Origin: Psychrobacillus lasiicapitis
Lineage (GTDB): Bacteria > Bacillota > Bacilli > Bacillales_A > Planococcaceae
Assembly: GCF_006861795.1 (NCBI RefSeq)
Contig: NZ_VDGH01000009.1
Location: forward strand, 62,001 to 126,000
Length of the DNA: 64,000 nucleotides
Direction of reading: 5' to 3'
Part shown: one piece after another, positions 16,795 through 25,536 of the stretch
Layout of the letters: each line of letters starts with the position of its first letter
How positions within the stretch are numbered: the stretch's first letter is position 1
Made by a program: the position numbers and the translations under genes
The notes under the pieces: generated by a model
Databases searched by the model: none
What the model saw: only the letters and a program-made list of their open reading frames with translations
What the model was told of the DNA's origin: nothing

Positions 16795-16820
16795 AAAATG
16801 AGATAAAACGATCTCATTTT
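16795..16820. promoter_or_regulatory. Palindrome in the ureA leader
   Basis: Perfect 10-bp inverted repeat AAAATGAGAT/ATCTCATTTT with AAAACG loop, ending 6 bp before the ureA Shine-Dalgarno. It could be a regulator site, an attenuator or a leader hairpin that sets mRNA stability. Confidence 0.5.
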
Positions 16821-16838
16821 ACGATTGGAGGAAATGCC

Positions 16839-17141
16839 GTGCACTTGTTACCACGCGAACAAGAGAAACTATTAATCGTCGTTGCAGCAGATTTAGCAAG
16901 ACGTCGAAAAGAAAGAGGTTTAAAGCTCAATCATCCAGAAGCAGTATCACTCATTACGTACGAAATATTAGAGGGTGCTCGTGATGGTAAAACGGTAGCT
17001 GAACTAATGGCGTATGGTGCTACTATTTTATCGGCAGAAGATGTGATGGACGGTGTTCCAGAAATGATCGACGATGTTCAAGTAGAAGCCACATTCCCAG
17101 ATGGTGTAAAGCTTGTAACCGTACATTCGCCAATTCGTTAA
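16839..17141 (+). CDS. ureA: Urease subunit gamma
   Basis: 100 residues, exact family length, starting V(M)[10 protein letters not shown] as in other Bacillales. GTG start at 16839 with TTGGAGG at 16825-16831. With UreB and UreC it forms the (alpha-beta-gamma)3 apo-urease. First gene of the seven-gene operon. The long upstream gap carries repeats and a palindrome but no nitrogen-regulator site that could be assigned with certainty. Confidence 0.97.
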   Translation: MHLLPREQEKLLIVVAADLARRRKERGLKLNHPEAVSLITYEILEGARDGKTVAELMAYGATILSAEDVMDGVPEMIDDVQVEATFPDGVKLVTVHSPIR

Positions 17142-17157
17142 AAAGGAGGGTTCCGAC

Positions 17158-17472
17158 ATGATACCTGGAGAATACATTTTAAAAGAAGAAGATATTATTT
17201 GTAATGAAGGGAAAGAGACGAAAATTATCTCTGTCGTTAATAATGGGGACCGTCCTATTCAAGTGGGCTCGCATTTCCACTTTTTTGAAATTAATTCTTG
17301 GATCGAATTTGACCGAGAAGCGGCATTTGGTTTTCGTTTGAATATCCCAGCAGGTTCGGCTGTTCGCTTTGAACCCGGCGATCCGAAAGAAATAGAACTT
17401 GTAGCTTTCGGTGGAGAAAGACGCGTTTATGGATTGAACAATAAAACTGAAGGATCATTAGATCGGGGGTAA
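17158..17472 (+). CDS. ureB: Urease subunit beta
   Basis: 104 residues, starting [13 protein letters not shown], with the conserved [19 protein letters not shown] and [18 protein letters not shown] blocks. Preceded by AAAGGAGGG at 17142-17150, 16 bp behind ureA. It is the second structural subunit of cytoplasmic urease. Confidence 0.97.
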   Translation: MIPGEYILKEEDIICNEGKETKIISVVNNGDRPIQVGSHFHFFEINSWIEFDREAAFGFRLNIPAGSAVRFEPGDPKEIELVAFGGERRVYGLNNKTEGSLDRG

Positions 17473-17476
17473 TACG

Positions 17477-19189
17477 ATGAGTTTCAAAATGTCAAGACAA
17501 CAGTACGCTTCCATGTACGGTCCGACAACCGGTGATGCTGTACGTCTAGCGGATACTGATCTTTTTATCGAAATTGAAAAAGATTATACGACTTATGGTG
17601 AAGAAGTTGTATTCGGTGGAGGAAAAGTAATTCGTGATGGAATGGGGAGTCATCCGCTTGCAACACGTGATGAGAATATTCCCGATGTAGTTATTACGAA
17701 TGTTATTGTTTTAGACTATACAGGAATTTACAAAGCGGATGTAGCGATTCGTGATGGTAAAATTGTTGCGATAGGGAAAGCGGGCAATCCATTATTAATG
17801 GATAATGTAGATATCGTCATTGGTGCATCTACAGAAATAATTGCTGGTGAACATAAAATTTTGACAGCTGGCGGTATTGATACACATGTGCATTTCATCA
17901 ACCCGGCACAAATTGAGACAGCACTCACAGCTGGACTTACGACATTAATCGGAGGCGGCACTGGTCCTGCTGAAGGTTCAAAAGCAACGACGGTAACTCC
18001 AGGAGAGTGGCATATGCATCGTATGCTGGAAGCTGCAGAAGATATGCCAATCAATGTTGGCTTTTTAGGAAAAGGTCATGCGGCTGCCGAAGAACCACTT
18101 GCTGAGCAGATTCGTGCAGGAGCAATTGGCTTAAAAGTACATGAAGACTGGGGCGCAACTTACTCTTCTATCGACATGTCGTTAAAAGTTGCAGACGAAT
18201 ACGATGTGCAAGTAGCGATTCATACAGATACACTAAACGAAGGTGGATTTGTTGAAAATACAGTCTCCGCTTTCAAGGATCGTGTTATTCATACGTTTCA
18301 TACAGAAGGAGCGGGTGGTGGACATGCACCTGATATTATTAAAGTAGCGAGTCAGATGAATGTACTACCGGCATCTACTAACCCAACACTTCCTTTTACT
18401 GTAAATACAATAGATGAGCATTTAGATATGCTCATGGTTTGTCATCATTTAAGCCCTGATATTCCAGAGGATGTAGCTTTTGCAGATTCACGTATTCGTG
18501 CGGAAACAATAGCTGCTGAAGATATTCTACAAGATTTGGGAGTATTTAGTATAACTAGTTCCGACTCTCAAGCAATGGGACGTATCGGAGAGGTACTGAT
18601 TCGTACATGGCAAACAGCGGACAAAATGAAAAAGCAACGCGGAAAGTTTGAAAATGATAAAGGAATCGGCGACAACAATCGTGTAAAGAGATACGTTGCA
18701 AAATATACGATCAATCCTGCAATCGCACACGGAATTTCCGACTATGTAGGATCAATTGAAGTAGGGAAATTTGCAGATTTAGTTCTATGGGAGCCTAGAT
18801 TTTTTGGCGTAAAACCAAGCATGATTCTTAAAGGTGGAATTGCGGTACAAAGCTTAATGGGAGATGCAAACGCGTCTATTCCAACTCCACAACCGATTCT
18901 TTATCGACCTATGTACGGAACGATGGGGAAAGCGAAATATAAAGCATCGATTACATTTGTTTCGACAGCTGCATATGAAGCGGGTGTACACGAAAAACTT
19001 GGCTTACAAAAAACAGTTCTTCCTGTACATGGTATTCGTAATTTAACGAAAAAAGATATGAAACTAAATGGAGAAACGCCTGAAATTGACGTTGATCCAG
19101 AAACATATGAAGTACGTGTAAATGGAGAGCTTCTAACTTGTGACCCAGTGGACACTGTTCCAATGGGACAACGATATTTCTTATTCTGA
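17477..19189 (+). CDS. ureC: Urease subunit alpha (catalytic)
   Basis: 570 residues, full length. All catalytic groups are present: nickel ligands H137 and H139 (THVHF), carbamylated K220 (GLKVHEDWG), H249, H275 and D363 (SSDSQAMGR), substrate-binding H222, and the flap residues C322-H323 (VCHHLSP). Numbering coincides with Sporosarcina-type urease. It hydrolyses urea to ammonia and carbamate. The start at 17477 is 4 bp after the ureB stop, with the Shine-Dalgarno GGGGG inside the end of ureB. Confidence 0.98.
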   Translation: MSFKMSRQQYASMYGPTTGDAVRLADTDLFIEIEKDYTTYGEEVVFGGGKVIRDGMGSHPLATRDENIPDVVITNVIVLDYTGIYKADVAIRDGKIVAIGKAGNPLLMDNVDIVIGASTEIIAGEHKILTAGGIDTHVHFINPAQIETALTAGLTTLIGGGTGPAEGSKATTVTPGEWHMHRMLEAAEDMPINVGFLGKGHAAAEEPLAEQIRAGAIGLKVHEDWGATYSSIDMSLKVADEYDVQVAIHTDTLNEGGFVENTVSAFKDRVIHTFHTEGAGGGHAPDIIKVASQMNVLPASTNPTLPFTVNTIDEHLDMLMVCHHLSPDIPEDVAFADSRIRAETIAAEDILQDLGVFSITSSDSQAMGRIGEVLIRTWQTADKMKKQRGKFENDKGIGDNNRVKRYVAKYTINPAIAHGISDYVGSIEVGKFADLVLWEPRFFGVKPSMILKGGIAVQSLMGDANASIPTPQPILYRPMYGTMGKAKYKASITFVSTAAYEAGVHEKLGLQKTVLPVHGIRNLTKKDMKLNGETPEIDVDPETYEVRVNGELLTCDPVDTVPMGQRYFLF

Positions 19190-19198
19190 GGTGACGAA

Positions 19199-19654
19199 AT
19201 GATAATTGAAGAAGTAGTAACACATGTTGATCAAATAGATCCAAAGGTTTTGGAAAGTACACATAAAGAAAAAGTATATTTGGAAAGTAGCGACCTTGTA
19301 AAACGTATTCAAAGAGTTAAAACGGACCATGGGAAAGAAATCGGAATTCGCTTAAAGGAAGCAAAGGATTTGCAGGCTGGTGACGTACTGTATATGGATG
19401 AGAAAAATATGATCATCATTGAGGTTTTTCCGGATGACTTACTCATTATCTCGCCGCGTAGCATGCATGAAATGGGAACAATCGCCCATCAACTAGGGAA
19501 TAGACATTTGCCTGCGCAGTTTGAAAAAGACCAAATGCTCGTTCAGTATGATTATTTGGTAGAAGAGTTACTAGAGCAGCTTGAAATTCCTTATGTGCGT
19601 GAAAAGCGAAAAGTGAGACAAGCCTTCCGCCATATCGGGCATAGTCATGACTAA
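19199..19654 (+). CDS. ureE: Urease accessory protein UreE (nickel metallochaperone)
   Basis: 151 residues with the two-domain UreE layout: an N-terminal peptide-binding domain and a C-terminal metal-binding domain containing [12 protein letters not shown]. The C-terminus GHSHD is a short histidine tail rather than the long one of enterobacterial UreE. It delivers Ni2+ to UreG during activation. Overlaps ureF by 8 bp. Confidence 0.95.
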   Translation: MIIEEVVTHVDQIDPKVLESTHKEKVYLESSDLVKRIQRVKTDHGKEIGIRLKEAKDLQAGDVLYMDEKNMIIIEVFPDDLLIISPRSMHEMGTIAHQLGNRHLPAQFEKDQMLVQYDYLVEELLEQLEIPYVREKRKVRQAFRHIGHSHD

Positions 19655-20333
19655 TTATTTGTTGTCTTTGTTTCAATTATGCGATTCCAATTTGCCAACC
19701 GGAGGATTTAGTCATTCGTTTGGCTTGGAAACGTACATTCAAGAAAATAAAGTACATGATAAAACGAGTTTTTCCAAATGGCTTAAAATGTACTTAAACG
19801 AGCAGTTGGTCTATTCAGATGGGCTTGCCAGTAGGCTTATTTACGAAGCGCTAGCGGTGGAAGACTATGAGAAAATATGGCGATTGGATCGGCTTATTAC
19901 TGTTCAAAACCTACCTCGTGAAACGCGGGAAGGCACGAACAAAATGGGTGAGAGAATGTTGACACTAGGCTTAGATTTATATCCAAGCCCTCTCTTACAA
20001 ACATATAGACAACGTGTAACAGAAGGTGTGTCATTTGCACATCCTGCTATTGTATTCTCCATCATCGCTTTTCAGTTGGATGTCCCGCAAAGGTTGGGGA
20101 TTTCAGCGTTTCTTTATTCCTCCATTTCAGGATTAGTTCAAAATGCAGTTAGAGGCATACCACTAGGTCAAACGGCCGGACAACAATTATTAAGAGAGTT
20201 TCAAACATATATCGAGGAAGCCGTTGATAAGATTGCGCTTCTCGACGAAGGTGATTTTGGTGCTGTGGCGCCAGGATTAGAAATATCCCAGATGAAACAT
20301 GAGCGCGTGAATATACGCATATTCATGTCTTAA
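19647..20333 (+). CDS. ureF: Urease accessory protein UreF
   Basis: 228 residues. The N-terminus has the family motif [21 protein letters not shown], with [13 protein letters not shown] further on and the C-terminal [20 protein letters not shown] conserved. It bridges UreD and UreG in the activation complex and acts as a fidelity factor for carbamylation. It starts inside ureE, so the two are translationally coupled. Confidence 0.95.
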   Translation: MTNYLLSLFQLCDSNLPTGGFSHSFGLETYIQENKVHDKTSFSKWLKMYLNEQLVYSDGLASRLIYEALAVEDYEKIWRLDRLITVQNLPRETREGTNKMGERMLTLGLDLYPSPLLQTYRQRVTEGVSFAHPAIVFSIIAFQLDVPQRLGISAFLYSSISGLVQNAVRGIPLGQTAGQQLLREFQTYIEEAVDKIALLDEGDFGAVAPGLEISQMKHERVNIRIFMS

Positions 20334-20354
20334 TGAAAGGAAGATTATTTATAT

Positions 20355-20966
20355 ATGGAACCAATTAAAATAGGAATAGGTGGACCAGTAGGTGCTGGGA
20401 AAACAATGTTAGTAGAAAAATTAACTCGTCATATGGCAGATGAAATCAGCATGGCTGCTATTACAAATGATATTTATACAAAAGAAGATGCTAAATTTCT
20501 AATGAATAATGGGGTTTTACCAGAGGACCGTATTATCGGAGTGGAAACAGGAGGGTGTCCACATACTGCAATCCGTGAGGACACGTCGATGAACTCTGCT
20601 GCAATTGAAGATTTGAAAAAGCGTCACCCTGATCTAGATTTGATCTTTGTTGAAAGTGGTGGAGATAACTTAGCAGCGACATTTAGTCCAGAGCTTGTCG
20701 ACTTCTCTATTTATATTATTGATGTTGCGCAAGGGGAGAAAATCCCACGTAAAGGTGGACAAGGGATGATTAAATCTGATTTGTTCATTATCAATAAAAC
20801 TGACCTTGCTCCATATGTAGGTGCAAACTTAGATGTGATGGCTTCGGATACAAGAGTGTTTCGTGGAAATAAACCGTTCATCTTTACAAATCTAAAAGAT
20901 AATACTGGATTAGAGGAAGTAATGGATTGGATTCGTAAAAATGTGTTACTTGCAGGATTGAAGTAA
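20355..20966 (+). CDS. ureG: Urease accessory GTPase UreG
   Basis: 203 residues. P-loop GGPVGAGKT at residues 9-17, the metal-binding CPH motif ([11 protein letters not shown]) and the SIMIBI guanine-specificity motif NKTDLA. It hydrolyses GTP to insert nickel into UreC. ATG at 20355 with AAAGGAAG upstream; only one base separates its stop from the ureD start. Confidence 0.97.
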   Translation: MEPIKIGIGGPVGAGKTMLVEKLTRHMADEISMAAITNDIYTKEDAKFLMNNGVLPEDRIIGVETGGCPHTAIREDTSMNSAAIEDLKKRHPDLDLIFVESGGDNLAATFSPELVDFSIYIIDVAQGEKIPRKGGQGMIKSDLFIINKTDLAPYVGANLDVMASDTRVFRGNKPFIFTNLKDNTGLEEVMDWIRKNVLLAGLK

Positions 20967-20967
20967 G

Positions 20968-21792
20968 ATGGAAAATTGGACGGGGATCCTACAACTTGTG
21001 ATGGAGAAAAAGAAAGAAAAAACCGTCACAAAAACGGTGTACTTCCAAGGTGCGTTAAAAGTGCTTCGCCCAAATTACTTGGATAATACAGGACAGGCTT
21101 GCTTTTTTATCGTGAATCCTGGTGGTGGTTATGTCGGCGGGGACCGTTATCGAATAGAAGTGCTCCTTGAAGAACAGGCAGAGTTAATATTAACAACTCA
21201 ATCTGCCACTAAAGTGTATCGAACACCGACAGCACCAGTACTACAGGAAACGGAATTTATATTAAAAAAAGGGAGCGTCCTCGAATATATTCCGGATCCA
21301 CTTATTGCTTATCGGGATGCAAGGTACGATCAAAATACTGTAATAAGAATGGAAAAAGGATCTACACTTCTATATACGGATATATTAACGCCCGGCTGGT
21401 CTCCAGATGGTAAATGGTTTAAATATGATCTACTAAGATTAAAAAATGAAATTTACTTAGATGACCAGTTAATCGCCTTTGATCATTTAAAGCTACAACC
21501 TGATGATTCGCAAGTAGAAGATATTGGATTTATGGAAAGTTACACACATTTAGGTTCGATGATTGTAGTTGATGAGAGATGTACGACTGGATTTTTAAAT
21601 CAGTTGTATGAGGAGCTGGAAAGTTACATTCCTACTTGTAAAATAGGCATGTCCATGCTCCACGAATCGGGATTTACGATTAGAGTTCTTGCTTCTTCTA
21701 CACAACAAATTGAAGAGATACTTGCTGTTTGTACTTCATTTATACGACATGAATGGTTTGCGAAAAAACCTTTGTCATTAAGAAAATATTAG
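20968..21792 (+). CDS. ureD: Urease accessory protein UreD (UreH)
   Basis: 274 residues with the family blocks NPGGGYVGGDRYRIEV, LTTQSATKVYRT and EYIPDPLIAYRDARY. It is the scaffold that docks UreF and UreG onto apo-urease. Last gene of the operon and followed by a terminator. No urea or nickel transporter gene is found in this operon. Confidence 0.95.
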   Translation: MENWTGILQLVMEKKKEKTVTKTVYFQGALKVLRPNYLDNTGQACFFIVNPGGGYVGGDRYRIEVLLEEQAELILTTQSATKVYRTPTAPVLQETEFILKKGSVLEYIPDPLIAYRDARYDQNTVIRMEKGSTLLYTDILTPGWSPDGKWFKYDLLRLKNEIYLDDQLIAFDHLKLQPDDSQVEDIGFMESYTHLGSMIVVDERCTTGFLNQLYEELESYIPTCKIGMSMLHESGFTIRVLASSTQQIEEILAVCTSFIRHEWFAKKPLSLRKY

Positions 21793-21802
21793 ATTACTAT
21801 AA

Positions 21803-21846
21803 AAGTCCGATAAAGGGAGTTACCGCTCCTTATTATCGGTCTTTTT
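21803..21846 (+). terminator. Terminator of the urease operon
   Basis: CCGATAA..GGGAG/GCTCC..TTATCGG hairpin followed by TCTTTTT. Confidence 0.85.
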
Positions 21847-21919
21847 GCATTTCGTTTGTATTAATCGTGCTTTTTGGGAAAAGATAGAACGGATTATACA
21901 AATTAGGAGTGAATGGATT

Positions 21920-22330
21920 ATGTTGCAGCTTAAAACAGATTTAGAAGGAAAGCAAGCTTATTTTGGACAAGTGCGAAACAGCATTCAAGGTTTGGGATAT
22001 AGTATTGGAGGAAACTGGGATTATCACAAAGGAAGCTTTGATAATGTCTTATGGCGCGAAGCAGGAGAGACAATCTATTTAAGACTACCATTCGAGGTGC
22101 TTGAAGGCGACTTAGATCATCAAGAAGCATATATAAGATTTCAAACTCCTTATGTGATAAAGCATGTAGTGAATGCTGGCTTAGATCGGGATGAAAATTC
22201 ATTATTAACTTCTACAGGGTTCAATCAGTTCCAGGATCCTCTCGATAAAGACGGTAAAATTGAAGATAAAAATAGATGGATGCATGCTGGAGAACGGGCT
22301 GTAGAACAAATTGTACGTCTAGTGCACTAA
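21920..22330 (+). CDS. YugN-like family protein
   Basis: 136 residues from the ATG at 21920 (AGGAG at 21905-21909); the open frame extends upstream to 21845 without a ribosome site there. The compact soluble protein with GNWDYHKGSFDNVLW and the C-terminal NRWMHAGERAVEQI resembles the Bacillus YugN-like family. Function unknown. It is monocistronic, between two terminators. Confidence 0.75.
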   Translation: MLQLKTDLEGKQAYFGQVRNSIQGLGYSIGGNWDYHKGSFDNVLWREAGETIYLRLPFEVLEGDLDHQEAYIRFQTPYVIKHVVNAGLDRDENSLLTSTGFNQFQDPLDKDGKIEDKNRWMHAGERAVEQIVRLVH

Positions 22331-22336
22331 AGAAAG

Positions 22337-22372
22337 TAAAATCATTTCGCCATTTCGCGAAGTGATTTTTTT
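22337..22372 (+). terminator. Terminator of the YugN-like gene
   Basis: AAAATCATTTCGC pairs to GCGAAGTGATTTT, then T-run. Confidence 0.8.
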
Positions 22373-22391
22373 ATATTCAAAGGCAGTCTAC

Positions 22392-22420
22392 TTACATTCC
22401 TTCTGCTATTTCTTTATAAT
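22392..22420 (+). promoter_or_regulatory. Sigma-A-like promoter of the tsaE operon
   Basis: TTACAT (22392-22397), 17-bp spacer, TATAAT (22415-22420), 38 bp before the tsaE ATG. Confidence 0.6.
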
Positions 22421-22458
22421 AGAAGCAAATAGACAAGTATTTGAAAGGATAGCGACCG

Positions 22459-22911
22459 ATGATATACGAGCAAATAATTAATTCGGAGCAAGAAACAGAG
22501 AAACTTGCGTACCAGCTTGCTGATAAGCTAGAGCCTAGTGATGTGCTCACTTTAGAGGGAGATTTAGGAGCCGGTAAGACAACTTTTACAAAAAGTATAG
22601 CGAAGGGTCTAGGAATTACAAGAACTGTCAATAGCCCTACATTTACGATATTAAAGCAATATGAAGGTCGTGTTCCTTTGAATCACCTCGATGTTTATCG
22701 TCTAGCGGACAGTGATGAGGATTTAGGATGGGACGAATTGTTTTACGGAGATGCAGTGAGCATTATCGAATGGGCTCATTTGATAAAAGAAGACTTGCCA
22801 CCGGAGCGTTTGGCGATACAAATACAAAGGTTGGAAGATGATAAGCGAAAATTTACATTTACTCCAATTGGACAAAGATATGAACGATTATGTGAGGAGC
22901 TTTTTGAATGA
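22459..22911 (+). CDS. tsaE: tRNA threonylcarbamoyladenosine biosynthesis ATPase TsaE
   Basis: 150 residues. Walker A GDLGAGKTT at 34-42, NSPTFTILKQY and HLDVYRL motifs are typical. It is the ATPase of the TsaBDE complex that makes t6A37 on ANN-decoding tRNAs. Shine-Dalgarno GAAAGGA precedes the ATG. Its stop overlaps the tsaB start (ATGA). Same order as B. subtilis ydiB-ydiC-ydiD-ydiE. Confidence 0.96.
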   Translation: MIYEQIINSEQETEKLAYQLADKLEPSDVLTLEGDLGAGKTTFTKSIAKGLGITRTVNSPTFTILKQYEGRVPLNHLDVYRLADSDEDLGWDELFYGDAVSIIEWAHLIKEDLPPERLAIQIQRLEDDKRKFTFTPIGQRYERLCEELFE

Positions 22912-23597
22912 TTTGGTTAGGAATAGATACATCCCATACACCACTTGCGGTAGCTGTCGTGGAGGATGACCGAGTACTTGCTTCGTACCAGTCATCCCTT
23001 AAAATTACGCATTCTATTGGAGCGATGCCTGCAATTGAAGCGTTATTAAAAAAAGCAGACATAAAGCCAGGCGAAATTGATGCAATTGCTGTTGCGATAG
23101 GACCGGGTTCCTATACAGGTGTGCGAATCGGAGTAACGATAGGAAAAACTCTTGCTTGGACATTGAAGAAACCGATTTTTTCCGTGTCGAGTTTGCAAGT
23201 GTTAGCTAGTAATGCACCGTACTTCCCTGGAATTGTGTGTGCCATAATGGATGCTAGACGTGGCAATGTATTCGCTGGTATTTATACGAACGGGGAAGTT
23301 GTGAAAGAAGCCCATATGCCACTTGTAGAATTATTAAAAACAGTGGATGAAATGGGACAGCCGGTTTTATTTGTTGGAATGGATGTAAGTATCCATTGGG
23401 AGCAGATTAAAGAAGTACTTGGAGATCGAGTTGAGCGCGCGAGTGCAGCATTCTCTTTACCAAATGCCGCTGTCTTAGTTGAGCTTGCCAAAAAACTACA
23501 ACCAACAGAAGTACATACGACTGTGCCTGAGTACTTGCGCATAACAGAGGCGGAAGCAAACTGGATGAAAGAGCAGAAGAAAAATGATAACAAATGA
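22908..23597 (+). CDS. tsaB: tRNA threonylcarbamoyladenosine biosynthesis protein TsaB
   Basis: 229 residues, ASKHA fold with the N-terminal LGIDTSHTPLAVAVV phosphate-binding strand and AIGPGSYTGVRIGVTIGKTLAW. It is a scaffold partner of TsaD in t6A synthesis, lacking the TsaD metal site. Overlaps tsaE by 4 bp and rimI by 14 bp. Confidence 0.95.
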   Translation: MIWLGIDTSHTPLAVAVVEDDRVLASYQSSLKITHSIGAMPAIEALLKKADIKPGEIDAIAVAIGPGSYTGVRIGVTIGKTLAWTLKKPIFSVSSLQVLASNAPYFPGIVCAIMDARRGNVFAGIYTNGEVVKEAHMPLVELLKTVDEMGQPVLFVGMDVSIHWEQIKEVLGDRVERASAAFSLPNAAVLVELAKKLQPTEVHTTVPEYLRITEAEANWMKEQKKNDNK

Positions 23598-24045
23598 AAT
23601 AATTACGTATCGAAAAATGACATTGGACGATATCGATCAAATACTTTTAATAGAAGAAGAAGCTTTTGCGACACCATGGACAAGAGAAGCATTTGAACAT
23701 GAAATGACGACGAATTTGTATTCGCATTATATTATAGCAGAGACGGAAACAAAAGAAATCGTTGGATACTGTGGTATGTGGATTGTCATGGATGAAAGTC
23801 ATATTACAAATGTAGCAGTCTCGGAGCGTATGCGCGGGAAGAAAATTGGAGAGGGCTTAATGCGCGAAGCAATTCGTGTAGTACTCGAGCAAGACGTTGT
23901 ACTAATGACACTAGAAGTGCGTGTGACAAACGATATCGCCAAAAATCTATATTACAAGCTAGGTTTCCAAGATGGCGGTATACGAAAAAATTATTATACA
24001 GATACACAAGAGGATGCTCTTGTCATGTGGGTGGAGTTTAAATGA
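23584..24045 (+). CDS. rimI: Ribosomal protein S18-alanine N-acetyltransferase
   Basis: 153 residues, GNAT fold. The acetyl-CoA-binding motif A is [20 protein letters not shown], followed by [19 protein letters not shown]. Assigned to RimI on similarity and on its fixed position between tsaB and tsaD in Bacillales. It overlaps both neighbours, so the four genes are one translational unit. Confidence 0.92.
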   Translation: MITNEIITYRKMTLDDIDQILLIEEEAFATPWTREAFEHEMTTNLYSHYIIAETETKEIVGYCGMWIVMDESHITNVAVSERMRGKKIGEGLMREAIRVVLEQDVVLMTLEVRVTNDIAKNLYYKLGFQDGGIRKNYYTDTQEDALVMWVEFK

Positions 24046-25061
24046 TAAAAGATCAATATATATTAGGAATAGAAACAAGTTGTGATGAAACGGCGGCATC
24101 CATTGTGAAAAACGGTCAAGAAATCATTTCAAATGTTGTCGCTTCGCAAATCGAAAGTCATAAACGTTTCGGAGGAGTAGTACCAGAAATTGCTTCAAGA
24201 CATCATGTCGAGCAAATAACGATGGTCATCGAAGAAGCGCTGAAGCAAGCTAATATGTTACCTGAAGATTTGGATGCAGTAGCAGTAACAGAAGGTCCAG
24301 GTTTAGTAGGTGCACTTTTGATAGGTATAAACGCTGCAAAAGCATTTGCCTTTGCTAACAGCCTTCCACTAGTAGGTGTCCACCATATTGCTGGTCATAT
24401 ATATGCAAACGCACTTGTTCAACCGATGGAGTTTCCGCTTTTAGCATTAGTCGTGTCGGGTGGTCATACAGAATTAGTATTGATGAAAGAAGACGGTCAG
24501 TTCGAACTAATTGGGGAAACAAGAGACGATGCAGCTGGTGAAGCGTATGATAAGGTAGCGCGAGTATTAAACTTGCCTTATCCGGGTGGTCCACATATTG
24601 ACCGACTTGCAAGTGAAAGTGACAGTGCGGTGCCTTTCCCAAGAGCATGGTTAGAAGAAGGGTCTTATGACTTTAGCTTTAGTGGATTAAAGTCCGCAGT
24701 AATCAATTACCAACATAATGCAGAGCAACGCGGAGAAGAGATTAATCCTAATCATCTAGCAGCGGGCTTTCAAGAAAGTGTGGTTGAAGTGCTGACGGCA
24801 AAAACATTAAGAGCAGCCCGAGAATTTAAGGTGAAACAAGTAATTGCTGCAGGTGGAGTGGCTGCGAACAAAGGACTTCGCAAATCTCTGGAAGAAACGT
24901 TTGCAAAAGAAAACATACCATTCTATGTACCTCCAATTTCATTGTGCACGGATAATGCAGCTATGATTGCTGCTGCAGGAAATTCTAAGTTTTCTGCTGG
25001 AAAGACAAGTGATATGTCGATGAATGGTCGTCCCGGTATGGAATTAAATAGTTGGAAATAA
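24042..25061 (+). CDS. tsaD: tRNA threonylcarbamoyladenosine biosynthesis protein TsaD (Gcp)
   Basis: 339 residues. ASKHA catalytic subunit with metal-binding HxxxH at H115 and H119 ([11 protein letters not shown]), [10 protein letters not shown], and the C-terminal CTDNAAMIA. It transfers threonylcarbamoyl from threonylcarbamoyl-AMP to A37 of tRNA. Overlaps rimI by ATGA. A terminator and a DnaA-box cluster follow. Confidence 0.97.
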   Translation: MIKDQYILGIETSCDETAASIVKNGQEIISNVVASQIESHKRFGGVVPEIASRHHVEQITMVIEEALKQANMLPEDLDAVAVTEGPGLVGALLIGINAAKAFAFANSLPLVGVHHIAGHIYANALVQPMEFPLLALVVSGGHTELVLMKEDGQFELIGETRDDAAGEAYDKVARVLNLPYPGGPHIDRLASESDSAVPFPRAWLEEGSYDFSFSGLKSAVINYQHNAEQRGEEINPNHLAAGFQESVVEVLTAKTLRAAREFKVKQVIAAGGVAANKGLRKSLEETFAKENIPFYVPPISLCTDNAAMIAAAGNSKFSAGKTSDMSMNGRPGMELNSWK

Positions 25062-25064
25062 ACG

Positions 25065-25101
25065 AAATCCTCTTTTCTTCGACAAGAAAAGGGGATTTTT
25101 T
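25065..25101 (+). terminator. Terminator of the tsaE-tsaD operon
   Basis: AATCCTCTTTTCTT/AAGAAAAGGGGATT with CGAC loop, then T6. Confidence 0.88.
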
Positions 25102-25141
25102 AACAGGTATTATTCAACTTGTCAATAGAGAACATTCGTAC

Positions 25142-25312
25142 TTATGCACAGTTTGGGGACAACTTGTGCATAAGTTTGGTATTTTCTATATATTGTGTCT
25201 CATTTACACACAATTATGTGGAAAAGTAACTTTGAAATCTGTGGATAATGTGTATAAGTCTGTTGATATGTTGGTGTTACTAGTTTTTTCTTGTGAATAA
25301 AATTGTGGAAAA
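25142..25312. promoter_or_regulatory. DnaA-box cluster between tsaD and ydiF
   Basis: One perfect DnaA box TGTGGATAA (25240-25248) plus 1-mismatch boxes TTATGCACA (25142-25150), TGTGCATAA (25165-25173), TGTGGAAAA (25217-25225 and 25304-25312), TGTGTATAA (25249-25257, directly abutting the perfect box) and TGTGAATAA (25292-25300). The first two form a perfect 10-bp inverted repeat CTTATGCACA/TGTGCATAAG. A DnaA-binding cluster is known next to gcp (tsaD) in B. subtilis, so position and content agree. Confidence 0.72.
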
Positions 25313-25349
25313 TGAGTTCGAGAAAAAAAGTACTTGACCAACATATATA

Positions 25350-25490
25350 GACAAAATACGACAAGTGATTTTACAGTAAATGGTTGACCGTGACAAATGA
25401 GGAGACAAACGAAAGAAAAAAATAGTTGTATGCGACAAACTTGCGGGGGACACGACAAATGATCAGCCGAACGTAAAAAAGCCGACAAAT
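25350..25490. repeat. Phased micro-repeat array C (GACAAA word)
   Basis: GACAAA/GACAAG words start at 25350, 25360, 25392, 25404, 25434, 25454 and 25484: offsets 0, 10, 42, 54, 84, 104 and 134, all near multiples of 10.5 bp. Context is usually CGACAAAT or AGACAAAC. It lies between the DnaA-box cluster and the ydiF terminator; no frame is open through it. Confidence 0.6.
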
Positions 25491-25504
25491 CGCCACTACC
25501 CATA

Positions 25505-25536
25505 CAAAAAAAGAGACTCCCTTTATAGGAATCCCT
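25505..25536 (-). terminator. Terminator of ydiF
   Basis: Minus strand AGGGATTCC/GGAGTCTCT (with G-U pairs) followed by T7. Confidence 0.7.

Noticed and set aside
25052-25300. Plus-strand ORF overlapping the end of tsaD and the DnaA-box cluster
   Set aside because: It runs through the tsaD terminator and DnaA boxes, with no ribosome site; chance frame.
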